A program made the position numbers and the translations under genes. Below are positions 9,688-18,869 of a stretch of 64,000 nt of DNA, piece by piece. The notes under the pieces were generated by a model. It saw nothing but the letters and a program-made list of their open reading frames with translations. It did not search any database and was not told the origin of the DNA. Source of the stretch: Bradyrhizobium icense (GTDB taxonomy: Bacteria > Pseudomonadota > Alphaproteobacteria > Rhizobiales > Xanthobacteraceae); the NCBI RefSeq assembly GCF_001693385.1, contig NZ_CP016428.1, forward strand, positions 3,596,001-3,660,000. The letters are read 5' to 3'. The stretch's first letter is position 1, and every line of letters begins with the position of its first letter.

Positions 9688-10137
9688 ATGAGTAGGGCGT
9701 TCGTCAAGGAACCAGAGGACGTCGAAGGTCTGCCTGACCGGCCAATCTCCGATCTTCCGAATGATGTGACGGCCGAAGGTCTTCGCCGCATCGAGCAGGC
9801 GTTGGCCGCAGCCCAGGCTGCGGCGCAATCCACCCGCGATCGCGAGGCGCTGGCTAGTGCCCGCCGCGACTTCCGCTATTGGAATGCCCGGCGCGCCACG
9901 GCAAGGGTGGCCCCCGAGCCATCAGACAATTCCGTCGTGCGCTTCGGCCACACCGTCACCATCGTGCGCGAGGATGACCGGCGACAGACGTTCCGGATCG
10001 TCGGCGAGGACGAGGCCGAGCCAGCGCACGGGACGATCTCGCACGCCTCGCCGCTGGCGCGCGCGCTGTTCGGCAAGGGTGTCGGCGAGGTCGCCGTCAT
10101 CGCCGGAGGCGAAGCGGAGATCGTCGAAATCAGGTGA
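9688..10137 (+). CDS. GreA/GreB-family elongation-factor-like protein
   Basis: 149 aa. The N-terminal part (about 1-75) contains an alanine-rich helix pair and the motif DFRYWNARRATARV seen in small rhizobial GreA/GreB-type proteins. The C-terminal part (about 80-149; VRFGHTVTIVREDDRRQTFRIVGEDEA, ISHASPLARALFGKGVGEV) is the FKBP-like GreA/GreB C domain that docks on the RNA polymerase secondary channel. The N-terminal coiled coil looks shorter than in true GreA, so cleavage-stimulating activity is uncertain. ATG 9688 was preferred over TTG 9679. It is monocistronic behind the ribosomal terminator. Confidence 0.8.
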   Translation: MSRAFVKEPEDVEGLPDRPISDLPNDVTAEGLRRIEQALAAAQAAAQSTRDREALASARRDFRYWNARRATARVAPEPSDNSVVRFGHTVTIVREDDRRQTFRIVGEDEAEPAHGTISHASPLARALFGKGVGEVAVIAGGEAEIVEIR

Positions 10138-10161
10138 TCAATCCCATCGCGCGAGGTGAAG

Positions 10162-10443
10162 ATGTCAGCCTATGTCATTTCCGAAGTCGATGACGTGCGC
10201 GATCCGGCAGAGTTCGAAGCTTATCGAAATATCGCCGCGAGGACGATTGCGCAGTATGGTGGGCGCTACCTGGTCCGTGGCGGCGCCGCAGATTTGATCG
10301 AAGGCAGCCCGCCGCCGAAAACCATCATCGTCGTCGAATTTCCGTCGATGGAGCGCTTGCGCGAATGGTACGCCTCACCGGAGTATGCGGAGGCATCTTG
10401 GGATGCGGCAGGCCGCGTTCGATCGCCGGCTGATCTTGGTTGA
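10162..10443 (+). CDS. DUF1330 family protein
   Basis: 93 aa, a dimeric alpha-beta barrel (ferredoxin-like) fold: MSAYVISEVDDVRDPAEFEAY, then YLVRGGAADLIEG, IIVVEFPSMERLREWYASPEY. These match DUF1330 consensus segments. Molecular function is unknown. GAGGTGA before ATG 10162 supports this start over GTG 10156. It lies 24 bases after the GreA-like gene and may be cotranscribed with it. Confidence 0.8.
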   Translation: MSAYVISEVDDVRDPAEFEAYRNIAARTIAQYGGRYLVRGGAADLIEGSPPPKTIIVVEFPSMERLREWYASPEYAEASWDAAGRVRSPADLG

Positions 10444-10630
10444 GGGTGTCTCGCCGGCTTGAACGCAATGTGGCTTGAGCTTGCAATGCAATGCCGCGAT
10501 GCGAGCGCGCGCATCGACGGGAATATCGTTGCACATTTGACGGGTTGCGGTGCCGAATTCCCAGCGGAACAAGAGGCTAAAAAATCTGTTTTCTCGATAG
10601 CCGCACTGATGCGGTTTGAGGAGGAACTAG

Positions 10631-10981
10631 ATGAAGAAGCTGTTCATACTTGCGACGGCAGCGTCGCTGGTTGCGACCATGGCCAATGCGCAAACCACCG
10701 TAGTTACTCCCGGAACGACCACCGGAGCTGCGGGCGCCACGATTCAGATCGAGCCGGAATATCGTACGAAGATCAAGAGCTATGTCACCGAGAAGAGGAT
10801 CCGTCCGGTGGAGACACGGGAAAGGATCGTGGTGGGCGCCAAGGTGCCGACCGAGGTCGAACTCGAGGCGGTGCCTTCGGATTGGGGCCCGACGGTGACG
10901 AAGTATCGCTATGTGTATTCGAACAACCGCGTGATGCTGGTCGATCCGGGCACGCGTACCGTGGTGCATGAGATCGACTGA
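10631..10981 (+). CDS. DUF1236 exported protein
   Basis: 116 aa. A Sec signal peptide (MKKLFILATAASLVATMANA, cleavage near 20-21) is followed by a T/G-rich spacer, then a conserved C-terminal domain (IKSYVTEKRIRPV to WGPTVTKYRYVYSNNRVMLVDPGTRTVVHEI). This matches the DUF1236 periplasmic family of rhizobia, of unknown function. GAGGAGGAAC is a strong ribosome binding site. A terminator follows. The 187-bp gap upstream holds no recognisable gene. Confidence 0.8.
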   Translation: MKKLFILATAASLVATMANAQTTVVTPGTTTGAAGATIQIEPEYRTKIKSYVTEKRIRPVETRERIVVGAKVPTEVELEAVPSDWGPTVTKYRYVYSNNRVMLVDPGTRTVVHEID

Positions 10982-11007
10982 GGTGCTTCTCGTCGCTCTA
11001 TGCAAAG

Positions 11008-11034
11008 AGGGCCGCCAGTCGGGCGGCCCTTTTC
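11008..11034 (+). terminator. Intrinsic terminator after the DUF1236 gene
   Basis: 9-bp stem AGGGCCGCC / GGCGGCCCT with a 5-nt loop, followed by TTTTC. It lies between the plus-strand DUF1236 gene and a convergent minus-strand gene and could serve both. Confidence 0.7.
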
Positions 11035-11044
11035 ATTTGCAGGA

Positions 11045-11446
11045 TTACCAGCGACGCCAGTGACGGTGGTAATACCGCGCACCATAGAATCGCGGACCGC
11101 CATAGAATCGCGGACCGCCATAGTAGGCGTACGCCGGGCGGATCACGCGGCGATAGCGAACGACGGGGTAGTAGGGCTCGTTGTAGTATCCGCCGTAGTA
11201 GGCCGGCGCGTAACCACCGTAGTACCCGCCGTAATAGCCCGGGTACCCGCCGTAATATCCGTAGCCCGGACCATAGGCGTAGGCGTTCGAAGCCAGTCCG
11301 CCGATCACCGCGCCCGCAATCAATCCGCCAGCCACGGCCGGGAAAAATCCTCCTCCGCGCCAGTGGGCCTCCGCCGGCGAGGGTGCCGTGACCGCCGTCA
11401 AGCCCAAGACCGCCGCTGCGGCTAAGGCCAAAGGTGCCTTCTTCAT
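11045..11446 (-). CDS. Exported Gly/Tyr-rich low-complexity protein
   Basis: 133 aa. The signal peptide MKKAPLALAAAAVLGLTAVTAPSPAEA is followed by a glycine-zipper-like hydrophobic stretch (AVAGGLIAGAVIGGLASNAYA, about 38-58), then a Y/G-rich repeat region (YGGYPGYYGGYYGGYAP) and a basic/aromatic end (YYHRHWRRW). Similar small envelope proteins are common in Bradyrhizobium; the function is unknown. The repeated units GGPRFY and YGGYY show internal tandem duplication at DNA level (AGAATCGCGGACCGCCAT occurs twice). A longer overlapping minus-strand frame was rejected. Confidence 0.7.
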   Translation of the reverse strand: MKKAPLALAAAAVLGLTAVTAPSPAEAHWRGGGFFPAVAGGLIAGAVIGGLASNAYAYGPGYGYYGGYPGYYGGYYGGYAPAYYGGYYNEPYYPVVRYRRVIRPAYAYYGGPRFYGGPRFYGARYYHRHWRRW

Positions 11447-11723
11447 GGACCACTCCTTTTCCGTAAATCAGACACCCGATCAACACATTCGAGTGAAGTT
11501 CGTTGCCTGAGCTGCCAGTTTCCAAATACTTCCCGGCAGATTTAACTTTCATGAACAGGTGTTCAGGACGGCGCTGAACCGCGTCGCCGCATGAAGGATC
11601 GTCAATTTCTTTCCGGTTTGGAACTCAAGGCTCCGTGAGCTTGTGGTCCCTCTAACGCAAGGGAGCTGAGATGAATCCGCCCTTGCCAGCCGGCCGGCGC
11701 ACCGGCATCGCGCCTCCCGGCGG

Positions 11724-12737
11724 CTACCATCCCTCCAGCACGATCTTGCCGCGCGACTTGCCGCTCTCCAAGAGCGCATGCGCCCGTTTCAGATTGGCGG
11801 CGTTGATGGTGCCGAACGTCTGGTCGAGCGTGGTGCGCAGCACGCCCTTGTCGAGGAGGTCAGAGACGTCGTTCAGGAGATGGTGCTGGGCGATCATATC
11901 TGGCGTCTGGAACGACGAGCGCGTGAACATCGATTCCCAGTGGATCGAGACCGCCTTGCCCTTGAAGGCCGAGACGGTGAATTCCGGGGGATCGTCGATC
12001 AGGCCGAACTTGCCTTGCGGCGCGATGAAATCGGCGATCGCCTTGTAGTGCTGGTCGGTGAAGGTGAGGCTCGCGACCAGCGCGACGGGCGGCACCTTCA
12101 ACTTTTCGATCTGCTCCTTCATGGGCTGAGAGTGGTCGATCACGGCATGCGCGCCGAGATCGCGACACCATTTTTGCGATTCGGGACGCGTGGCGGTAGC
12201 GACCACCGTCAGCCCGGTCAGGCGGCGCGCGAGCTGGATCAGAATCGAGCCGACGCCACCGGCGCCGCCAGTGATCAGCAGCGTGCGCGGATCGAGGCTC
12301 TTGCCGGGCACGGCGCCGAGCCGGTCGAATAGCAATTCCCAGGCGGTGATCGAGGTCAGCGGTAGCGCGGCGGCCTGCGCGAACGACAAGGATTTCGGCT
12401 TCTTGCCGACGATCCGCTCGTCGACCAAATGAAATTCCGCATTTGTGCCCTGGCGCAGGATCGAGCCGGCGTAGAACACTTCGTCACCCGGTTTGAACAG
12501 CGTGACGTCCGGGCCGATGGCATCGACGATGCCGGCAGCGTCGTAGCCCAGGATCTTCGTCTCGCCCTCGGGCGGGGCGGCGCGCTTGCGGACCTTGTAA
12601 TCGACCGGGTTGGCCGAGATCGCCTTGACGGCGACGCGGATGTCGCGACCCGTCGGTTCCGGCTTGGCGGCTTCAAAGTCGATCAGCGCATTCGCGTCCT
12701 CGATGGGGAGCGATTTTTTGTATCCGACGGCCTTCAT
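11724..12737 (-). CDS. Zinc-independent MDR quinone oxidoreductase / alcohol-dehydrogenase-like protein
   Basis: 337 aa medium-chain dehydrogenase/reductase. It has a GroES-like N-terminal domain (VKAISANPVDYKVRKR, ILGYDAAGIV, PGDEVFYAG) and a Rossmann domain with GGAGGVGS at 157-164 for NADPH. Structural-zinc cysteines are absent, as in the quinone-oxidoreductase branch. It probably reduces quinones or reactive aldehydes/enones in the cytoplasm. ATG 12737 follows GGAGG on the minus strand; an 18-residue upstream extension was rejected. It is divergent from an HxlR regulator, a classical arrangement for thiol/quinone stress control. Confidence 0.85.
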   Translation of the reverse strand: MKAVGYKKSLPIEDANALIDFEAAKPEPTGRDIRVAVKAISANPVDYKVRKRAAPPEGETKILGYDAAGIVDAIGPDVTLFKPGDEVFYAGSILRQGTNAEFHLVDERIVGKKPKSLSFAQAAALPLTSITAWELLFDRLGAVPGKSLDPRTLLITGGAGGVGSILIQLARRLTGLTVVATATRPESQKWCRDLGAHAVIDHSQPMKEQIEKLKVPPVALVASLTFTDQHYKAIADFIAPQGKFGLIDDPPEFTVSAFKGKAVSIHWESMFTRSSFQTPDMIAQHHLLNDVSDLLDKGVLRTTLDQTFGTINAANLKRAHALLESGKSRGKIVLEGW

Positions 12738-12792
12738 GTCCGAGCCTCCTCCATGTTTGACAGGTTGCTTGCCTAACTGTCGCTCTGGCATC

Positions 12793-12830
12793 TACTTGGC
12801 AAGTACTGTAATTTTGGGGAACTAGTCCCC
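12793..12830. promoter_or_regulatory. Paired inverted repeats, candidate HxlR operator
   Basis: Two perfect inverted repeats lie between the divergent oxidoreductase and HxlR genes: TACTT-GGC-AAGTA (12793-12805) and GGGGA-N5-TCCCC (12816-12830). YodB/QorR-type HxlR regulators are known to bind TACT...AGTA dyads, so the first is the better operator candidate. Binding is inferred. Confidence 0.55.
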
Positions 12831-12866
12831 GTTTGGATACTATTGGGGAAACTCCAGGAAAATCTC

Positions 12867-13244
12867 ATGAAACGGCGAAATTTTGCCCGTCGGCCGGGCT
12901 GCGCGGTTGAAGCGACGCTCGATCTGATCGACGGCAAGTGGAAAGGCGTGATCCTGTTTCACCTGCAGGCCGGCACCCAGCGCTTCGGGGAGTTGCGGCG
13001 GCGGATGCCCGGGATTACCCAGCGCATGCTGACCAAGCAGCTTCGCGCGCTCGAGGACGACAAGCTCGTGATCCGCAAGGTCTATGCCGAGGTGCCGCCG
13101 CGGGTCGAATACACGCTGTCGGAGGTCGGCGAGAGCCTGCGGCCGGTGATCGAGACGCTCAAGGCATGGGGCGAGGGCCATCAGGAAAGGCTATCCTGTG
13201 CGCCGGCCTCCGACACCGTCAAAGCGTCCGATCGCGCGGCCTGA
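12867..13244 (+). CDS. HxlR-family transcriptional regulator
   Basis: 125 aa winged-helix HxlR (DUF24) protein: DLIDGKWKGVILFHLQAG, RFGELRRRMPGITQRMLTKQLRALEDDKLV, VEYTLSEVGESLRPVIETLKAWG. It has a single N-terminal cysteine (Cys12, RRPGC) at the position where YodB and QorR carry their redox-sensing thiol, so quinone or thiol sensing is plausible. ATG 12867 was chosen over TTG 12843 because MKRRNF- gives the standard N terminus. It is divergent from the oxidoreductase. Confidence 0.88.
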   Translation: MKRRNFARRPGCAVEATLDLIDGKWKGVILFHLQAGTQRFGELRRRMPGITQRMLTKQLRALEDDKLVIRKVYAEVPPRVEYTLSEVGESLRPVIETLKAWGEGHQERLSCAPASDTVKASDRAA

Positions 13245-13327
13245 CCGGCAGTAGTGCGTACCGCCTTAACTTTTCTCGTTGCCGCCTCGCATCTATATGT
13301 GAGGCGCAAAATTCCGGGATTTTCGAG

Positions 13328-14718
<1,391 letters not shown>

Positions 14719-14722
<4 letters not shown>

Positions 14723-16056
14723 GCCCGAAGAAACCCCGGGAGGCTGCCAACCTCTTTGCCGCGGCAGGGATGGAAGAGGATGCGCCGCGTCCGCTTCCAG
14801 ACCGGCTGCGGCCGCGTTCGCTCGCCGATGTCGTCGGACAGGATCACATACTTGGCCCCGACGGCGCGCTGACGCGGATGCTGGAGACGCGCACGCTGGG
14901 CTCGCTGGTGTTCTGGGGACCGCCCGGCACCGGCAAGACCACGGTGGCGCGGCTGTTGGCGGATACCACCGAACTGCATTTCGAGCAGATTTCCGCGGTG
15001 TTTTCCGGCGTCGCCGATTTGAAGAAGGTATTCGACGCGGCGCGCGCCCGGCGCGAGATGGGCAAGGGCACGCTGTTGTTCGTCGACGAGGTGCACCGTT
15101 TCAACCGCGCGCAGCAGGATTCGTTTCTGCCTGTCATGGAAGACGGCACCGTGGTGCTGGTCGGCGCCACCACCGAAAACCCGTCATTCGAACTCAACGC
15201 CGCGCTGCTGTCGCGCGCACGCGTGCTGGTGTTTCATTCGCTCGATGCTGCCGCGATCGAAAAACTCTTTGCCCATGCCGAGAAGGTCGAGGGCCGAAAA
15301 TTGCCGCTCGATGCCGAGGCGCGCGCCGTGCTGGTGCGGATGGCCGACGGCGACGGCCGCGCCGCGCTGACGCTCGTCGAAGAGGTCTGGCGCGCCGCGC
15401 GCACGGACGAAATCTTCAACGCCGCCCAGTTGCAGGAAATCCTGCAGCGCCGCGCGCCGATCTACGACAAGTCCGCCGACGGCCATTACAACCTGATCTC
15501 GGCGCTGCATAAGTCGGTGCGCGGCTCGGACCCCGACGCCGCGCTGTATTACCTCGCGCGCATGCTGGACGCCGGCGAGGACCCGCTGTTTTTGGCGCGG
15601 CGCGTGGTGCGCATGGCGGTGGAGGATATCGGCCTTGCCGATCCGCAGGCGCTGGCGATCTGCAACGCCGCCAAGGATGCCTTTGATTTTCTTGGGTCTC
15701 CCGAGGGCGAGCTCGCGATCGCGCAGGCTGTGATCTATCTCGCCACCGCGCCGAAATCGAACGCCGCCTACAAGGCCTTTGGCGCGGCGATGCGCACGGC
15801 GAAGGAGGGCGGCTCGCTGCTGCCGCCGAAACATATTCTCAATTCGCCGACAAAATTGATGAAGTCAGAAGGCTATGGCTCCGGCTACGAATACGACCAC
15901 GACGCGCCGGATGCCTTCTCCGGACAGGACTACTTTCCGGAAGCGCTGGGGCGGCAGACGTTTTACGATCCGCCCGATCGCGGCTTCGAGCGCGAAATCC
16001 GCAAGCGGCTGGATTACTGGGCGAAGTTGCGTAGGGAGCGAGGCCAGCGCGAATGA
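14719..16056 (+). CDS. rarA: Replication-associated recombination protein RarA (MgsA)
   Basis: 445 aa AAA+ ATPase of the RarA/MgsA/WRNIP1 family, acting at stalled replication forks. Walker A GPPGTGKTT is at 67-75, Walker B LLFVDEVHRFN at 119-129, and the arginine-finger region LLSRARV and the C-terminal tetramerisation region (YHYDHDAPDAFSGQDYFP-like) are present. The start overlaps the protease stop (ATGA), and its own stop overlaps the TPR gene likewise, giving a three-gene coupled cluster. Confidence 0.93.
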
Positions 16057-16766
16057 AGAGTTTCGGGAAGTATTTTAGGCGGGCGGTCGGGGCTATTGCC
16101 TTCGTGACGCTGGCGTCGACGCTACCTGTGGCGGCGGAGACCGTCGAGGTTGCACCCGGCGTGCAGGTGACGAAGCGGACCTATGCAGCAGCGCCGACCA
16201 ACGAGCAGCCGTTTTTCGGATTTGCAGTCAAGAATGCGGAGGAAAAGGCCGCCGACGAGAAATTCGTAAGCGCCATCATCGGGGCGACAGGCTCTCGCGA
16301 AAAAGCCTTTGAGGAAATAACGCTGCGTGGCTGGCGGGCCGTAAATACCGGCAAGATACGTGAGGCCGCGCTGCGGTTTAACCAGGCGTTTCTCATTTCA
16401 CCGGAGCAGAGCGCCGTCTATCACGGCCTCGCGGTGGTCGCGCAATTTCGCTTCAATGATCTCGACGCCGCCGACGAACTGTTCAGGATCGCGCTCAAAC
16501 AGCCCAATCCGGTGAAGGCGCTCAGGGCCGACTATGGCCGCATGTTGCTGATCGCGAAGCGCCCGCGCGATGCGCAGCCCGTGCTGGAGCAGGCGGTCAA
16601 GGATGCGCCGGATTTCGGCGACGCCTGGACCAATCTCGCCATCGCGCGCTTCCAGAACGGTGACGCGGCGGCCTGCGCTGCAGCGGATGAAGCCGCCAAG
16701 AAGCGTCCGTCGAACAATTCCGGGGCCGACCTGACCGCGGTGAGAAACGCCGCGCAGTGCAAATAG
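16053..16766 (+). CDS. Exported TPR-repeat protein
   Basis: 237 aa. N-terminal signal peptide (RRAVGAIAFVTLASTLPVAAE), then helical repeats resembling TPRs from about residue 90 (GWRAVNTGKIREAALRFNQAFLISPEQ; LDAADELFRIALKQPN; RDAQPVLEQAVKDAPDFGDAWTNLA). It probably acts as a periplasmic scaffold; the partner is unknown. The 4-nt overlap with rarA suggests cotranscription with the HtrA protease. Confidence 0.75.
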   Translation: MKSFGKYFRRAVGAIAFVTLASTLPVAAETVEVAPGVQVTKRTYAAAPTNEQPFFGFAVKNAEEKAADEKFVSAIIGATGSREKAFEEITLRGWRAVNTGKIREAALRFNQAFLISPEQSAVYHGLAVVAQFRFNDLDAADELFRIALKQPNPVKALRADYGRMLLIAKRPRDAQPVLEQAVKDAPDFGDAWTNLAIARFQNGDAAACAAADEAAKKRPSNNSGADLTAVRNAAQCK

Positions 16767-16784
16767 CGCCGGTGGTCTTCCGCG

Positions 16785-17072
16785 TCAGCCCGACCTTACT
16801 TCGTAGACTCGAATGCTCGAAATGAAAGGGTTGCCCTGCGCCATCTTCTCGGCGTCGTCGAGGCTTGCCGCGTTGACGATCGTGAAGCCGGTGATGGAGT
16901 CGGGTCCGAGCGGAAGGTCCTTCGTTCCGCCCTTCGAGATTTCGCGACCATTGCCGAAGCCGCCCATGTCCACGGCATGCGGCTTGGTGGCCTCGAACCA
17001 TTTGCCCCAGGCGGCCATGATTTCCGGAGTGGGCTTTTCAAACCCGTAATGCAGCAGCACAAACTTCTTCAT
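16785..17072 (-). CDS. YciI-like small protein
   Basis: 95 aa, ferredoxin-like YciI/YCII-related fold: MKKFVLLHYGFEKPTPEIMAAWGKWF, GNGREISKGG, SITGFTIVNAASLDDAEKMAQGNPFI. This family is frequent beside ECF sigma factors or HxlR regulators; its function is unresolved. It is the last gene of a four-gene minus-strand operon and overlaps the TfoX-N gene by 4 nt. Confidence 0.8.
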   Translation of the reverse strand: MKKFVLLHYGFEKPTPEIMAAWGKWFEATKPHAVDMGGFGNGREISKGGTKDLPLGPDSITGFTIVNAASLDDAEKMAQGNPFISSIRVYEVRSG

Positions 17073-17464
17073 GTTCGACTCCTTTTCACCGATCTGGGCG
17101 ATTGCTTGTTCTTTGGAGACGTCGCCTTCGCCGCGATTGCCTCGGCATACTTCAGCGAAAGATTGATCCAGAATGCGCGCTGGCCCGCGTCGGCCAGTAG
17201 CTCCTCGGGCAATCGCACATATTCGCGCATCGGCCGACCTTTCATCGGCTCGAAGGTCCGTTCGCCAAATTCGGCGGTGAAACGAGCGCGATCCTTCTCC
17301 GAGAGCCGCATGACGAAATCGTTCTGGTGCAGCCCGATGAAGAGATTTCCGTTGGCGAAGGCCGCCGGGTAGCCGAACATCTTGCGGCGGGAGATATTTG
17401 CGCCTGACGGAACCGACTGGTCGAACAGGTCGATCAGCGACTGCGGTGATTTCGTCCAGGCCAC
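17069..17464 (-). CDS. TfoX N-terminal-domain protein
   Basis: 131 aa, GTG start after GGGAGG. The TfoX_N fold is shown by ISRRKMFGYPAAFANGNLFIGLHQNDFVMRLSEKDRARF and FEPMKGRPMREYVRLPEEL. Stand-alone TfoX_N proteins are not competence activators by default; the role is unknown. The lysine/serine-rich C terminus (SPKNKQSPRSVKRSRT) is probably disordered. It lies between the HxlR regulator and the YciI-like gene. Confidence 0.8.
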   Translation of the reverse strand: MAWTKSPQSLIDLFDQSVPSGANISRRKMFGYPAAFANGNLFIGLHQNDFVMRLSEKDRARFTAEFGERTFEPMKGRPMREYVRLPEELLADAGQRAFWINLSLKYAEAIAAKATSPKNKQSPRSVKRSRT

Positions 17465-17476
17465 CGGCGCCTCCCG

Positions 17477-18157
17477 TCAGTTTGCAGCGGGCGTCATGCG
17501 CCGGCGTTCGGCAAGGTCGAACAGAAGGGGGAGCTTGCGGACGAGCGCCATCGAGCCGCTTACGCTGGCGCGCTTCGCATCGATCGCGTCCTGAACGGAC
17601 ACGCTCGTCCCGACAATCTGGAGCACCGCGTCGAACGGGGCTTCCAGCGTCCCCTTGCAATCGGTGATGCCTCTTTCAATAGCCGTCCCGACGCCGCTGC
17701 CTGCGACGGTGAAGCCTGCCGATTTCCTGCCATGGGTGACCACAAGACCGACCCTGATTTCCGGCACGGGTGAGCGCTTCGCAATGGCATCGAGGCCCAG
17801 CAGCACCCAATCCGGCTCGAACATGTCGCCCGGCACCGGCGGGAACAGGAAGCGGCCGCCCCAGCGGATCAACTCCCGGATCGCGGGCTGAATTTCCCGG
17901 CCGATCTCGGTCAATTCGTACACCTGCGCATTGGCCGGCGGCGGCAAGGCGGTGCGCCGCACGACGTTGCATTCGATCAGGGCGGTGAGGCGCGTGGTCA
18001 GCAAGGTGGGACTCATGCCGTCAAGATGATCCAGGAGATCGCCAAATCGCTTCGGCCCAAGAAGAAGCTCGCGGATGATCAGGAGGGTCCAACGCTCGCC
18101 GATGATCTCCGCCGCGCGGGCGAGTGCGCAGAATTGCGGATAGTGAAGATTGCTCAT
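17477..18157 (-). CDS. HxlR-family regulator with C-terminal SCP2-like domain
   Basis: 226 aa. Residues 1-100 are an HxlR winged helix (EIIGERWTLLIIRELLLGPKRFGDLLDHLDGMSPTLLTTRLTAL; Cys10 near the N terminus). Residues about 125-215 look like the SCP2-type lipid-binding domain found fused to some HxlR proteins (VVTHGRKSAGFTVAG, CKGTLEAPFDAVLQIVGTSVSVQDAID). The C-terminal domain may sense a hydrophobic ligand. The start overlaps the upstream membrane gene by 4 nt. Autoregulation through the palindrome at 18633-18653 is likely. Confidence 0.82.
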   Translation of the reverse strand: MSNLHYPQFCALARAAEIIGERWTLLIIRELLLGPKRFGDLLDHLDGMSPTLLTTRLTALIECNVVRRTALPPPANAQVYELTEIGREIQPAIRELIRWGGRFLFPPVPGDMFEPDWVLLGLDAIAKRSPVPEIRVGLVVTHGRKSAGFTVAGSGVGTAIERGITDCKGTLEAPFDAVLQIVGTSVSVQDAIDAKRASVSGSMALVRKLPLLFDLAERRRMTPAAN

Positions 18158-18615
18158 GCCGTCGAGCTTGTTTCCTCCGCATCATGTCGGTAGGCGAGGG
18201 CGATCAACGGCCCCACAATGGCGAATTGCAGGATCGTAAACGCGGTTTCGAGCAGCACGTAGTCCGGCACTGAAACCATCACATTCTTGGCTGCGACCGC
18301 GAGCGTTGTGAACGACCATGACAGCAGGCCAGCGCCAAGTCCGTACAGGAGCCCGTCCTTCAGAAACGAGCCGCTACGCTGTGGGAATACGCGCGGGAAC
18401 AACCACGAGAATATCGCGCCCTGGATGATCATCGAACCCAGTCCGAAGGCGATCACCGGCTCGTCGCGATAGATCTGGAGCGCGTGGTACTTCTGCTCGA
18501 ACAGGACGAGGTGCCAGACATAGGCGATCGGAAAGGATGGCAGCAGGTAGGCGGCGAAGCCAAGCCAAAAGCCGCGGGCGCCGGTTGGACGGGCAACGTC
18601 GGAAGTTGCTGACAT
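18154..18615 (-). CDS. Four-TM integral membrane protein
   Basis: 153 aa with four hydrophobic segments (about 16-36 FWLGFAAYLLPSFPIAYVW, 54-72, 86-106, 122-143). It resembles small DUF-type inner-membrane proteins encoded with HxlR regulators; no transport motif is visible. ATG 18615 places the start just downstream of the operator-like palindrome; an upstream in-frame start at 18675 would run through that palindrome and was rejected. It is the first gene of the operon. Confidence 0.65.
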   Translation of the reverse strand: MSATSDVARPTGARGFWLGFAAYLLPSFPIAYVWHLVLFEQKYHALQIYRDEPVIAFGLGSMIIQGAIFSWLFPRVFPQRSGSFLKDGLLYGLGAGLLSWSFTTLAVAAKNVMVSVPDYVLLETAFTILQFAIVGPLIALAYRHDAEETSSTA

Positions 18616-18632
18616 CGGGCAACAGCTCCATC

Positions 18633-18653
18633 GTACTACATTTTTTATAGTAC
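18633..18653. promoter_or_regulatory. Operator-like palindrome upstream of the HxlR operon
   Basis: Perfect inverted repeat GTACTA-N9-TAGTAC, 18 bases before the operon's first ATG. On the minus strand it overlaps an AT-rich TATAAA that could be a -10 box. The TACT/AGTA half sites resemble those recognised by HxlR-family repressors, and the operon encodes one. Confidence 0.55.
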
Positions 18654-18869
18654 AAAGTCCAAAATCTGGAGTCAAGTGTTTCCGAGGATCGGCTGCACCT
18701 TCGCACGGACAAACTTGCGGGGCTCTGCTTCGTTGTTGTTTTTAGTGTGTTGCTTGGCGGTGTTCTTGAAAACCGCGTCGTTCTTACGGGTGCAACGCTT
18801 GGTATCATCACTCTCGAGCGAGACACTTCACCGCTTAATTCATTGAAGTGACGGCGAGCGCACCGCTGG

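Noticed and set aside
10998..11552. 184-aa minus-strand frame overlapping the Gly/Tyr-rich protein
   Set aside because: The 133-aa frame has a signal peptide and repeat structure; the longer frame is Leu/Arg-rich nonsense.
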